This document shows positions 25,964 to 34,154 of a stretch of 45,578 nt of DNA, in pieces. The notes under the pieces are model-generated. The model was not told the DNA's origin. It saw only the letters and a list, made by a program, of their open reading frames with translations, and did not search any database. Source of the DNA: Ruminococcus sp. (GTDB taxonomy: Bacteria > Bacillota > Clostridia > Oscillospirales > Acutalibacteraceae); assembly GCA_017458105.1 (NCBI GenBank), contig JAFTGC010000015.1, positions 1-45,578 on the forward strand, given 5' to 3'. How positions within the stretch are numbered: the stretch's first letter is position 1; each line of letters opens with the position of its first letter. A program made the translations under genes and the position numbers.

Positions 25964-26701
25964 TTAGAAATAGTCATATCCACCTGTAATTTCTAAGAGT
26001 GTACCGTTGATGAAATCATTTGTCAGCGTATCATATACAAGTTTTGCAATTTCATCAGATTCTGCAAAACGGTGCAGATTAATCTTTTTATTTATTCTCT
26101 CGTAGCTTTCTTCACTTCTGCCGTTCTGCCAAGGTGTCTGAACAAATGATGGTGCTATCGCATTTATAGAAACATATGTTCCGTCAAATTCTTTCATCAA
26201 GCACTTTGCCAAATGATGAACACCTGCCTTAGAAACAGAGTAAACAAGTGATGAACTGTACGGAAGTTTACCTGCAAGCGAGCCCATAAGAATAATTTTT
26301 CCGCCTTGGTTAAAATGCGGCTTAAATTTTTGAATCATAAAAGTAGGAATCGAAAGATTAGTACGCAAAATTTTATCAAAAAGTTCATAGTCATATTCGT
26401 CAAACTTTTTATATGTTCCAATACCGGTGTTGCAAACCAGCCAATCGATTTTATCGGAAATTTTCAAAACATCATCAACAAAACCTTCAAGTCCGGTATA
26501 ACTTGAAAGGTCAGCATAAACGAAAGTGACCTTGTTTTTATCCTCGGCACTTAGTTCTTCATACATTTGATTTTTTTGTTCTTCTTCAAAATAGTTTACA
26601 ATCAACCTGTCAGAAGAATCATTTGACTCTTTTAAAAGTTTCAATGCAATTGATTTGCCAATGCCCGATGTTCCGCTTGTGAGTACCATTACTTTTGCCA
26701 T
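25964..26701 (-). CDS. Short-chain dehydrogenase/reductase (SDR)
   Basis: A 245-residue classical SDR. The cofactor motif reads TSGTSGIG (8-15), the NNAG-like motif reads CNTG (90-93), and the catalytic Ser-Tyr-Lys are S141 (LMGSLAG), Y154 and K158 (YSVSKAG). It ends in the family's usual ITGGYDYF. It reduces or oxidises a carbonyl or alcohol with NAD(P); the substrate is not clear. FabG-like fatty acid function is unlikely given its setting directly upstream of the LicD genes, and a role in making the LicD donor is inferred. The GAGAGGT ribosome site precedes ATG 26701. It has its own promoter and a hairpin behind it. Confidence 0.85.
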   Translation of the reverse strand: MAKVMVLTSGTSGIGKSIALKLLKESNDSSDRLIVNYFEEEQKNQMYEELSAEDKNKVTFVYADLSSYTGLEGFVDDVLKISDKIDWLVCNTGIGTYKKFDEYDYELFDKILRTNLSIPTFMIQKFKPHFNQGGKIILMGSLAGKLPYSSSLVYSVSKAGVHHLAKCLMKEFDGTYVSINAIAPSFVQTPWQNGRSEESYERINKKINLHRFAESDEIAKLVYDTLTNDFINGTLLEITGGYDYF

Positions 26702-26761
26702 AACTTACCTCTCAATTATACAAAACAAATAATACATATAAAATCCATAATTATTTTTATA

Positions 26762-26791
26762 ATTATACCATAAATCCTTACAATAAGTCAA
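26762..26791 (-). promoter_or_regulatory. Promoter of the SDR gene
   Basis: On the minus strand TTGACT (26786-26791), an 18-base spacer and TATAAT (26762-26767), with ATGG before the -10. It resembles the LicD copy B promoter. Confidence 0.8.
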
Positions 26792-26829
26792 TACAGTATA
26801 GTAATAATTTTCCATTTAGCATAACAACA

Positions 26830-26861
26830 AAATAAAGGAGCAGCCGTAAGACTACTCCTTT
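26830..26861 (-). terminator. Terminator after the LRR protein gene
   Basis: AAAGGAG (26834-26840) pairs with CTCCTTT (26855-26861), and further weak pairing extends inward. On the minus strand it is followed by ATTTTGTTG. Confidence 0.65.
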
Positions 26862-26882
26862 AAATCATTGTAAAACTTATTT

Positions 26883-28313
26883 TTATTTAACTGTTACTTT
26901 AATTGTAGCTTTTTTGTTGTTATAGAGCTTAACTGTGATTTTAGCAGTACCCTTTTTAACAGCAGTGATTGTAGCCTTTGTTCTGGACTTCAAAGCAACC
27001 TTAGCAACTGAAGGCTTGCTTGAGGACCATGAGATACCCTTCTTTGTTACATAAGAACCACTTGGGAACTTAATTGTAACTGTCTTACTCTGCTTCTTCT
27101 TAAGTGTAAGTGTCTTGTTAGAAACTGTTACTTTTGAAGGAGCCTTTTTAACTTCAACCTTCAATGTTGCCTTAACATTGTTAGCCTTAACTGTGATAGT
27201 AGCTGAACCAACAGCAAGTGCCTTAACAACACCATTCTTGTTAACTGTAGCAATTTTTGTGTTGCTTGAAGTATAGGTATTCTTTGTTGACTGAGCACCG
27301 TTTGGTGAATATTTAAGGCTTGACTGATATGTCTGCTTTACACCGAGAGTTACACTTGAAGCTGTGAACTTAACGCTCTTCTGAATATACTGATAAGTAA
27401 AGCCGTTTGTCTTAGCATACTTATGTGCAACTGTATTAGGGTTACCACGAAGGATAAATGTCTTAACCTTTTCAGCCTTGTAAGTAAGAGTGCTTACCTT
27501 GTAACCGAATGCGTAGTCGCCGATTGTCTTAACAGTATCCGGAATAGTCATTCTTGTCATCTTGTTATTGTTAGCAAAAGCATACTGCTCAACAACTACA
27601 AGCTTTGATGGAAGAATGCAACTTGTCATAGAAACGCAGTTAGCAAAAGCACCGTCACCAATCTTAACGATTGAGTTAGGCAATGTAACTTTCTTAAGTG
27701 AGTTAGCACCTGCAAATGTTGCAGCCTTAATCTCTTTTACAGAAGATGGGATTGTAACACTTGTAAGACCGGAGAAACCGAAAGCACCTCTGCCGATGAT
27801 TGTTACAGTATTAGGGATTGAAACTGACTTAAGGTTTGTTGCATAAGCAAACGAAGCACCGCCAACATGATTTACAGTTGTTGGGATAGAATAAGATGAA
27901 CCTGACTTTGCAGCAGGATACTGAATAAGTCTTGCTTTAGCCTTATCAAAAAGAACGCCGTTTACAGCAGTGAAATTTTTGTTAGCGTCAGCAACCTTAA
28001 TTTCAGTAAGGTTCGGAGCACCTGCAAATACGCCGTCACCAAGGCTTGTGACTGTAGCAGGAATTTCTACGGATTTGAGAACTAATGCTGCCTTGAAAGC
28101 ATAGTCACCGATTGCAGAAACAGTTTTGCCGGCAATTTTCTCAGGAATAGCAAGACTAGTTGCTGTACCTGTGTATTCTGTAATCTTAACAGTACCGTTG
28201 CTGAGAACATCATACTTGTAGCCGTTACTTGTCGCTGCACTTGCTGTAGGAACCGCAATGATAACAGAAATCATCATTACAAGAGCCATAGCAATTGAGA
28301 TTACTTTTTTCAT
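26883..28313 (-). CDS. Secreted leucine-rich-repeat (BspA type) protein with Ig-like domains
   Basis: A 476-residue exported protein. A signal peptide (1-27, ending TASAA) is followed by about eight BspA-type LRR_5 repeats (roughly 50-290), each with an I..YAF / L.SV.IP.TV pattern such as SIPNTVTIIGRGAFGFSGL. Two bacterial Ig-like (Big_2) domains complete it, with VTLGVKQTYQSSLKYSPNG, then KIATVNKNGVVKALAVGSATITVKA split across the first, and SKPSVAKVALKSRTKATITAVKKG in the second. It carries no catalytic motif and no sortase signal. Proteins like this usually act in adhesion or binding at the cell surface. A perfect AGGAGGT site precedes ATG 28313. Codons are skewed to a narrow set, suggesting high expression. 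Confidence 0.85.
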   Translation of the reverse strand: MKKVISIAMALVMMISVIIAVPTASAATSNGYKYDVLSNGTVKITEYTGTATSLAIPEKIAGKTVSAIGDYAFKAALVLKSVEIPATVTSLGDGVFAGAPNLTEIKVADANKNFTAVNGVLFDKAKARLIQYPAAKSGSSYSIPTTVNHVGGASFAYATNLKSVSIPNTVTIIGRGAFGFSGLTSVTIPSSVKEIKAATFAGANSLKKVTLPNSIVKIGDGAFANCVSMTSCILPSKLVVVEQYAFANNNKMTRMTIPDTVKTIGDYAFGYKVSTLTYKAEKVKTFILRGNPNTVAHKYAKTNGFTYQYIQKSVKFTASSVTLGVKQTYQSSLKYSPNGAQSTKNTYTSSNTKIATVNKNGVVKALAVGSATITVKANNVKATLKVEVKKAPSKVTVSNKTLTLKKKQSKTVTIKFPSGSYVTKKGISWSSSKPSVAKVALKSRTKATITAVKKGTAKITVKLYNNKKATIKVTVK

Positions 28314-28331
28314 AATGACCTCCTAAGTTTT

Positions 28332-28372
28332 TACAATGTATTCATTGTACCACTTTTTTGACAAAATTCATA
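28332..28372 (-). promoter_or_regulatory. Candidate promoter with overlapping palindrome, LRR gene
   Basis: On the minus strand a -10 TACAAT (28344-28349) with GTGG before it has a weak -35, TATGAA (28367-28372), 17 bases away. The -10 forms one arm of the palindrome TACAATG-TATT-CATTGTA (28332-28349), which could be an operator. Confidence 0.4.
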
Positions 28373-28471
28373 TTAGCAAAATAAACAAAGTTTTTTTAAA
28401 AAAATCAGTTATATTACATCAAACATCATAGGATAATTCGGATATACAACCATATATTTATAGGTATTATC

Positions 28472-29671
28472 TCACTGCAAAAATTTCAACACCGATGAAA
28501 TACCTTCAAGGGTATCTTTTTCCTGCTTTTTATTATTTTTACCAATTATTCCTGTCTGTTTCAAAAATTCAGACATACTGACGGCATTTTCGCCTTTGAG
28601 GTCAACATCGCTGACATTTGCCGAATTTTTAACTTCAAGCTCGCCCGAAATGTAGTTGCCCAACCTTATATCTATATAGTTTGTATCGCTTTCTTTGTTG
28701 CTTCCAAGGGCAACCTCGACATTGGCAGATGAATCTTCCCGGTCAACTAAAGTCAACACACGGTTCACCACAGTGTTATCATAGTAGTAAACAGCATAAT
28801 TGTATTCAAACGGATTATCGGTCTTCACCTCTACAGAATACTTATACCAGTCATCAAATATGTCATCTGCATTAAGTTCAAGCGAATAACGCTTATTTAG
28901 GTAATCTGTCAGATTAACAAAAACTTCTTTTGTTTTTTTATCATTATTGTATTTATAACAAATATTACTGATAATTTTTGAATAAATGTCATTATTAATC
29001 GTAAAAGTGTCCACAGTACATTCAACATCATTGTAATAATCGGTTTCTTCTTCAAAGCCCGCCTCAATCGGTTTTGTAATGCACTCGTCGCTGAATTCAA
29101 GGTACCATTTTGCAAGACTTACAGAACCCATACCGGTTGCCTTCTCAATATCAAAATTATCGTTTATATAGTTATCGTTTTCAGATGTTGTAATTGTAGG
29201 TACGGTAGAATTTTTCTTTTTTGCGGAGTCGGTTTTTTTCTTGAGATTCGCAATAATAGGTTCTCCTGTTCCGCTGTCGAGAGAAATATAATTACCGTCC
29301 TTTATAAACTCAGTTTTGAACAAGCCAAGTAAATCAAAGCTGAGTTTAGTTTTTTTATCTGAAACGCTGTGCTGAACATTAATCTTGACATCATCTGTAT
29401 CTGTGCCAAGCATACCGGAAACCGAAGCCAACTCGTCACCCAAAGTAAGTGAGCCGTCAATACCAAAATCTGCGGTTGTTAGATTTTCGACATTTGAATA
29501 TTCCTTATAAAAGTAGTAATTCACCGGTCCAAGCACCCATTTTAGGATTGTATCCCTCATTGCATACACAGTTATTCCTCCGCCAACCAGTACAACCAGA
29601 AATGTGATTAACACAATACCTGCCGGGCGTTTAAAAAACGGCTTTTTTATTTTTGTTTTTTTATTTCTCAT
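28472..29671 (-). CDS. Membrane-anchored protein of unknown function
   Basis: A 399-residue protein I do not recognise. A basic start (MRNKKTKIKKPFFKRP) precedes one transmembrane segment (about 15-38), so the rest should lie outside the cell. The external part is acidic, rich in Asp, Asn and Tyr, and beta-rich in appearance, with a Lys/Ser/Thr-rich stretch near 155-175. It has no Cys cluster or catalytic motif that I can see. It begins at ATG 29671 behind TAGGGAT; the longer frame to 29722 has no ribosome site. A promoter at 29840-29868 and a leader of about 160 bases with two hairpins precede it. Its neighbours are also surface proteins. Confidence 0.65.
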   Translation of the reverse strand: MRNKKTKIKKPFFKRPAGIVLITFLVVLVGGGITVYAMRDTILKWVLGPVNYYFYKEYSNVENLTTADFGIDGSLTLGDELASVSGMLGTDTDDVKINVQHSVSDKKTKLSFDLLGLFKTEFIKDGNYISLDSGTGEPIIANLKKKTDSAKKKNSTVPTITTSENDNYINDNFDIEKATGMGSVSLAKWYLEFSDECITKPIEAGFEEETDYYNDVECTVDTFTINNDIYSKIISNICYKYNNDKKTKEVFVNLTDYLNKRYSLELNADDIFDDWYKYSVEVKTDNPFEYNYAVYYYDNTVVNRVLTLVDREDSSANVEVALGSNKESDTNYIDIRLGNYISGELEVKNSANVSDVDLKGENAVSMSEFLKQTGIIGKNNKKQEKDTLEGISSVLKFLQ

Positions 29672-29710
29672 AATATCCCTACTTTCCAGGAAAATTTCAT
29701 TATAGAAGAA

Positions 29711-29733
29711 ACAGCACGGCAAAACCGTGCTGT
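29711..29733 (-). terminator. Hairpin in the leader of the membrane-anchored protein gene, attenuator-like
   Basis: ACAGCACGG (29711-29719) pairs with CCGTGCTGT (29725-29733) over a five-base loop. On the minus strand it is followed by TTCTTC, a broken U-tract. It lies downstream of a promoter and 40 bases before the start codon, so it may be an attenuator rather than an operon end. Confidence 0.5.
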
Positions 29734-29739
29734 TTATGT

Positions 29740-29784
29740 GCAGACCGGGGTACGGGGGTTAAACATACAATACCATTAGTCTGC
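29740..29784 (-). promoter_or_regulatory. Structured leader element upstream of the attenuator-like hairpin
   Basis: GCAGAC (29740-29745) can pair with GTCTGC (29779-29784), and GGTA (29749-29752) with TACC (29771-29774) inside it. With the hairpin at 29711-29733 this makes a two-stem leader. It matches no riboswitch class I know. Confidence 0.35.
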
Positions 29785-29839
29785 AAACAAATTAAAGGCA
29801 TAAGAGAGTAACAAAAAGCATATCTCTCTAAGCATAATA

Positions 29840-29868
29840 ATATTAGCACTAAAAGATTAATTTGTCAA
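29840..29868 (-). promoter_or_regulatory. Promoter of the membrane-anchored protein gene
   Basis: On the minus strand TTGACA (29863-29868), a 17-base spacer and TAATAT (29840-29845) with TGC before the -10, about 160 bases upstream of the start. Confidence 0.7.
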
Positions 29869-29918
29869 CCATATTTATATACATTAAGCTACAAATGTAC
29901 ACACAATAACATTTTAAC

Positions 29919-30863
29919 TCAATGCCTATATTTTTGCAACAGTTCGTAGTTATACTTTTCCACCGCATTAAAACTGCTTTCAGAAAAATTTTCAGACGGC
30001 GAGTACCAACTAAAACTGCGGTAATGTTCGGCAATTGACGGTGTAGTAAAATTATACCCATGAATTGCACAAATATCATTGATAGCCTGCTGAACCTGTT
30101 CGGCACTTAATGCCGACACCTCTGCATTTGTAAGCCTACGGGTTGAAATATCGTCAAAAACAAGGCCTCCCGAAACATTTGGTTCGGTTGTTGAATATGT
30201 TTTATTCCATGAAAAATCGGTTGTATCTGTTACACTTTCAGAAGTTGGCGGTTCGGTTGTTGTCGGCTCAGTATTAAAACCGTTCTCGTCAAAAAATATT
30301 CCTCCGTCAAAAACAACGCTGTCGCAAATGCTGTTAAAGTACTTCTTTTTGCTAAGTGCCTTATAGGATTTTGTCAAACCCTTGCTTTTGGTATCATACT
30401 GATTTGTCGATGGAACCGAGCGTAAAACATAATAAGTAACTTCATCACTGTCCATCACAGTGCCATACTGAACATCGTCTTTCTTTTCAACATATTTATC
30501 AACAGGATATAGCTTGAATGTAAACAAAAGTCCTTTACCGTTACTGTAGTAATTCTCCTTTTCGTAAAACTGAATAAACTTAACGCCTTTGTCGCTTATA
30601 TCGTCAACTATTGCGTACTTATTCAGCCATTCTTTTGGGATAGTAAAAGAGGCATGTAGGTTTTCGGAGTGATAGTCATATTTTTTCGCAGAGGCAGTTG
30701 TTGAAACCTCTTCGAGGGGTACAAATTCAGAATTGTCAGCTGCAGTAGTTTGAACAGTTGATGTATGTGTTGTTGCCGGCTGCTGTTTATCGTTATTACT
30801 GCAACCGCACATCAAAGCCGAAGTATAGAATACAGTTATGATAATGGGTACAAATTTTTTCAT
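29919..30863 (-). CDS. Probable lipoprotein with C-terminal YARHG-like domain
   Basis: A 314-residue exported protein. The N-terminus MKKFVPIIITVFYTSALMCGC looks like a lipoprotein signal, with Cys21 as the likely lipid site. A Thr/Ser-rich linker, a middle domain of unknown type (about 55-190) and a second Thr/Pro-rich linker follow. The last 75 residues resemble the YARHG domain: LTNAEVSALS, ICAIHGYNF, SFSWYSPS, then a short helix ending ELLQKYRH. YARHG occurs at the end of extracellular proteins of Gram-positives, with unknown function. ATG 30863 follows GGAGG by ten bases; the longer frame to 30887 overlaps this site. Confidence 0.7.
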   Translation of the reverse strand: MKKFVPIIITVFYTSALMCGCSNNDKQQPATTHTSTVQTTAADNSEFVPLEEVSTTASAKKYDYHSENLHASFTIPKEWLNKYAIVDDISDKGVKFIQFYEKENYYSNGKGLLFTFKLYPVDKYVEKKDDVQYGTVMDSDEVTYYVLRSVPSTNQYDTKSKGLTKSYKALSKKKYFNSICDSVVFDGGIFFDENGFNTEPTTTEPPTSESVTDTTDFSWNKTYSTTEPNVSGGLVFDDISTRRLTNAEVSALSAEQVQQAINDICAIHGYNFTTPSIAEHYRSFSWYSPSENFSESSFNAVEKYNYELLQKYRH

Positions 30864-30900
30864 TTTAATATTGCCTCCGTTCGACAAATTATTGCCTTTT

Positions 30901-30929
30901 ATTATAACATAATAATTCCATAATGTAAA
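30901..30929 (-). promoter_or_regulatory. Promoter of the YARHG lipoprotein gene
   Basis: On the minus strand TTTACA (30924-30929), a 17-base spacer and TATAAT (30901-30906), about 38 bases before the start. Confidence 0.7.
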
Positions 30930-31006
30930 ATAGAAGTTTTATATAACTGTAAAGTTTTACATTTTTGTCACTAATTGCAAAATTATATACATTTTTGACA
31001 TGATAA

Positions 31007-31035
31007 TTGACATATAAAAATATTATTGGTATAAT
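31007..31035 (+). promoter_or_regulatory. Perfect consensus promoter of the DUF6514-radical SAM operon
   Basis: TTGACA (31007-31012), a 17-base spacer and TATAAT (31030-31035), with TGG giving an extended -10. A second TTGACA lies at 30995-31000. Transcription would begin near 31042. Confidence 0.88.
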
Positions 31036-31073
31036 TTTATCACACTTTATTCGACTAATCTGGAGGAATACTT

Positions 31074-31331
31074 TTGATTAGGTTTTTCATCACGCAGAAA
31101 ATTCTCGGTGTATCATACGGACAATCAAGCGAAACATCGGGTGAACAGTCCGATGAACAATCCTACGGGTTGGCATATATTGATAATGGAATAAAGGTGA
31201 CGATAAACGATATAACACCTGAAAGAGAAAAAATTGAATTTATTGCGGAGGTTTTCAACCGTGAACAACCGGAACCAATACACATAGAAGAAATTCTTGA
31301 AAATTTTCTTATGAATTTTACGGATTTTTAA
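31074..31331 (+). CDS. DUF6514-like small protein
   Basis: An 85-residue protein without membrane segment. The pattern VSYG...YGLAYIDNG...INDITPEREKIEFIAE...PIHIEEILENFL fits DUF6514, a small Clostridia family of unknown function. The insert between the first YG and the next carries a Ser/Glu/Gln-rich repeat (SSETSGEQSDEQS). The start is TTG 31074, with GGAGG seven bases upstream; no in-frame ATG exists nearby. It lies behind a consensus promoter and is followed after 47 bases by the radical SAM gene. Confidence 0.65.
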   Translation: MIRFFITQKILGVSYGQSSETSGEQSDEQSYGLAYIDNGIKVTINDITPEREKIEFIAEVFNREQPEPIHIEEILENFLMNFTDF

Positions 31332-31378
31332 TAGTAAAATCACTTTTACTTGTGCTATAATAACCTCGGTGATTGATT

Positions 31379-32251
31379 ATGAAATGCACACTTTGTCCGA
31401 GGCAATGCCACGCAATCAGAGCAGAAAACACAGCAAACGGTTTTTGCAAGATGCCTACAGATATTTACATAAGCAGAATAGCCCCACACTTTTGGGAAGA
31501 ACCGGTGATTAGCGGAGCAAACGGCACTGCGGCAGTTTTCTTTACAGGCTGCACTCTAAGTTGTATTTACTGCCAAAACAGCGAAATTTCAAATGAAAAC
31601 CTCGGCATAAAAATGAATGAAACCAAAATAGCCGACAAAATCAACACATTGCTTAAAAACGGCTGTCATACCCTGAGTTTTATCACTGCCACTCATTACA
31701 TTTTTGCTGTAAAGAAAATTATTGAACTGATAAATCCAACAGTACCTGTGGTTTACAACACAAGCGGTTACGAAACAGTTGAAGCAATAAAAAGTCTTGA
31801 TGGATATATAGATATCTACCTACCCGATTTCAAATATACCGACAATCATTTAGGGAAACTTTACAGTGGTGTTGACAATTATTTTGAAATAACATCATCC
31901 GCTGTTGACGAGATGCTCAAACAGACCGGCAAACCCAAAATCGGCAGTGACGGAATATTGCAAAGAGGCACAGTTATCCGCAATTTGGTGCTGCCTAACC
32001 ACACCAAAAACAGCATTGAAGTAATAAATTATCTCTCAGAAAAATACGGTGATAGAATTATCTTTTCACTAATGGGGCAGTATATCCCCCATTATAAGGC
32101 AATTAATCACCCAAAGCTCGGCAGAAAGATAACCATGCGTGAATACAATAAAGTTTTAACGGCGTTTGAAAACAGTAAACTTGACGGTTTTTGCCAAGAA
32201 CTGACATCCGCAGACGATAAATATATACCGGATTGGTATAATTCTCATTAA
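31379..32251 (+). CDS. Radical SAM protein, pyruvate formate-lyase-activating-enzyme-like (PflX type)
   Basis: A 290-residue radical SAM enzyme. The cluster motif CxxxCxxC is C58-C62-C65 in FTGCTLSCIYCQN. The N-terminus has four Cys (MKCTLCPRQC with C3, C6, C10, then C23), typical of the COG1313 PflA-related subgroup and possibly binding another metal or cluster. Later motifs include YNTSGY, YIDIYLPDFKY and RNLVLPNH. The substrate of this subgroup is not known. No glycyl radical enzyme is in the window. ATG 31379 is preferred because GGTGA lies six bases before it; TTG 31373 is an alternative. It shares a promoter with the DUF6514 gene. Confidence 0.82.
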   Translation: MKCTLCPRQCHAIRAENTANGFCKMPTDIYISRIAPHFWEEPVISGANGTAAVFFTGCTLSCIYCQNSEISNENLGIKMNETKIADKINTLLKNGCHTLSFITATHYIFAVKKIIELINPTVPVVYNTSGYETVEAIKSLDGYIDIYLPDFKYTDNHLGKLYSGVDNYFEITSSAVDEMLKQTGKPKIGSDGILQRGTVIRNLVLPNHTKNSIEVINYLSEKYGDRIIFSLMGQYIPHYKAINHPKLGRKITMREYNKVLTAFENSKLDGFCQELTSADDKYIPDWYNSH

Positions 32252-32295
32252 AAATCACCGCACAAATACAGAATTGCGTATTTGTGCGGTGATTT
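32252..32295. terminator. Bidirectional terminator between radical SAM and ABC genes
   Basis: A perfect 18-base stem: AAATCACCGCACAAATAC (32252-32269) with its complement at 32278-32295, over an eight-base loop. A and T runs at the ends serve both convergent transcripts. Confidence 0.92.
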
Positions 32296-32309
32296 AATTA
32301 TATCATATT

Positions 32310-34154
32310 TCAGCTTACCTTATCAAACTGTGAATAATACAGTTCTGCATAAAGTCCGCCTTTTTTGAGAAGTTCGTCGTGACTTCCCTGTTCAACTATG
32401 TCGCCGTCCTTCATAAACAGAATCAGGTCGGCATCCCTTATAGTAGAAAGCCTGTGTGCAATGATAAAGCTGGTTCTGCCCTTCATCAAATTATCCATAG
32501 CTTTCTGAATTCTGACTTCTGTCCTTGTATCAACAGATGAGGTTGCTTCATCAAGGATAAGAATTTTCGGGTCGGCAAGAATTGTTCTCGCAATAGTCAG
32601 TAACTGTTTTTGGCCCTGGCTGACATTTGAAGCTTCCTCATTTAACTCCATATTATATCCGTCAGGCAAATGCTTTACAAAACTGTCAACATGAGCCGCC
32701 TTTGCAGCCTTGATAACTTCCTCGTCAGTAGCATCGAGTCTGCCGTAGCGAATATTATCCATAATTGAGCCTGTAAACAGCCATGTATCCTGCAATACCA
32801 TACCGTAAAGTTCACGCAGTTCACGCCTGTCAAAGTCATTTATATTGTAGCCGTCAACTAAGATGTGACCGCCGTTCAGGTCGTAAAAACGCATAAGCAG
32901 TTTAACCATAGTAGTTTTACCTGCACCGGTTGGCCCTACAATTGCAATCTTCTGCCCTTGCTTAACATTAGCAGAAAAGTCTTTGATAATTATTTTGTCA
33001 GGATTATAACCGAACCGAACATTTTCAAATGAAACGTTTCCGATTATATCGTCGGAAGTAACATTTTCGCCCTTTGGATTTTTACAGTGATTTTTCGCAA
33101 ACTGGCTCTCCTCTTCCTCTTTTAAGAAGTTGAAAATTCTCTCGGCAGAAGCCGCCATCTGCTGCATCATATCACTTACCTGAGCAAGCTGCTGAATAGG
33201 TTGGGTAAATTGCCTTACATACTGCACAAATGACTGTATATCACCAACATTGATTGTACCCTGAATAGCGAGGTAACCGCCCAAAACTGCAACTGCAACA
33301 TACGCAAGGTTACCCACAAACATCATAGCAGGTCCTGTAATGCCCGATAAAAACTGACTTTTCCACGCTGATTTATAAAGAGTATCATTAGCCTGTTCAA
33401 ACTTTTCACAGTTTTCACCCTGCTTATTAAACACCTGAACAATGCTGACACCTCCGATAGTTTCCTCAACATGACCGTTTACATGACCGAGGTAATCCTG
33501 TTGAGCACGGAAGTATTTCTGCGAAATTTTGAAAATAATTGCAATAAACGCAACAGAAATCGGCAAAACTATCAGCACAACAACCGTCATAAGCCAATCA
33601 ATGCTGAACATCATATAAAGCACACCGACAATTGTTGAAATTGATGTTATAGCCTGAGTTGCCACCTGGTTAAGGCTGGTACTGAGGGTATCGACATCAT
33701 TTGTAATAATAGAGAGAATTTCACCCGTTTGCTTTTTGTCAAAGAAGTTCATAGGCAAAAGGTTAATTTTTTGCGAAATATCCCTCCTCATTCTGTAGCC
33801 AACCTTTTGTGTTACGGTAGACATAATGAAGTTCTGCACAAAACCGAACACACTGCTCGTTATGTAAAGTGCAATCAACCATACCAATATTCCGGCAATT
33901 TTACCGAAGTCAATTCCGGTTCCGCCTGAATATTTGCTCATAATGCCGTTGAAAATTTCGGTAGTAGCATTACCGAGCATCTTTGGGCCTATAACATTAA
34001 ACACCGTACTGCCAACAGCAAAAATTACAACAACGAGGATTGCAAATTTGTATCTGCCGATATATTTCATAAGGCTTTTCATCGAGCCTTTAAAGTCCTT
34101 AGCTTTTTCAACCGTCATAGGGCCTCTGCCCCGTGGTCCTTTTGGTAAAGGCAT
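32310..34154 (-). CDS. ABC exporter half-transporter, catalytic-Glu subunit
   Basis: A 614-residue half-transporter: six membrane helices (about 35-330), then an ATPase domain. Walker A is GPTGAGKTT, the signature is altered to VSQGQ, Walker B is ILILDEATSSVD with the catalytic Glu present, and the switch His lies in IIAHRLSTI. The N-terminus is basic with a GRGPMT segment. It starts where the gene before it ends (TAATG), so the two form a heterodimer of the multidrug or lipid exporter type. The substrate is unknown. The non-canonical signature and intact Glu pair with the opposite pattern in the partner. Confidence 0.88.
   Translation of the reverse strand: MPLPKGPRGRGPMTVEKAKDFKGSMKSLMKYIGRYKFAILVVVIFAVGSTVFNVIGPKMLGNATTEIFNGIMSKYSGGTGIDFGKIAGILVWLIALYITSSVFGFVQNFIMSTVTQKVGYRMRRDISQKINLLPMNFFDKKQTGEILSIITNDVDTLSTSLNQVATQAITSISTIVGVLYMMFSIDWLMTVVVLIVLPISVAFIAIIFKISQKYFRAQQDYLGHVNGHVEETIGGVSIVQVFNKQGENCEKFEQANDTLYKSAWKSQFLSGITGPAMMFVGNLAYVAVAVLGGYLAIQGTINVGDIQSFVQYVRQFTQPIQQLAQVSDMMQQMAASAERIFNFLKEEEESQFAKNHCKNPKGENVTSDDIIGNVSFENVRFGYNPDKIIIKDFSANVKQGQKIAIVGPTGAGKTTMVKLLMRFYDLNGGHILVDGYNINDFDRRELRELYGMVLQDTWLFTGSIMDNIRYGRLDATDEEVIKAAKAAHVDSFVKHLPDGYNMELNEEASNVSQGQKQLLTIARTILADPKILILDEATSSVDTRTEVRIQKAMDNLMKGRTSFIIAHRLSTIRDADLILFMKDGDIVEQGSHDELLKKGGLYAELYYSQFDKVS

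Noticed and set aside
27562..27846. 94-codon plus-strand frame within the LRR gene
   Set aside because: It is an antisense shadow of the LRR repeats and has no ribosome site.
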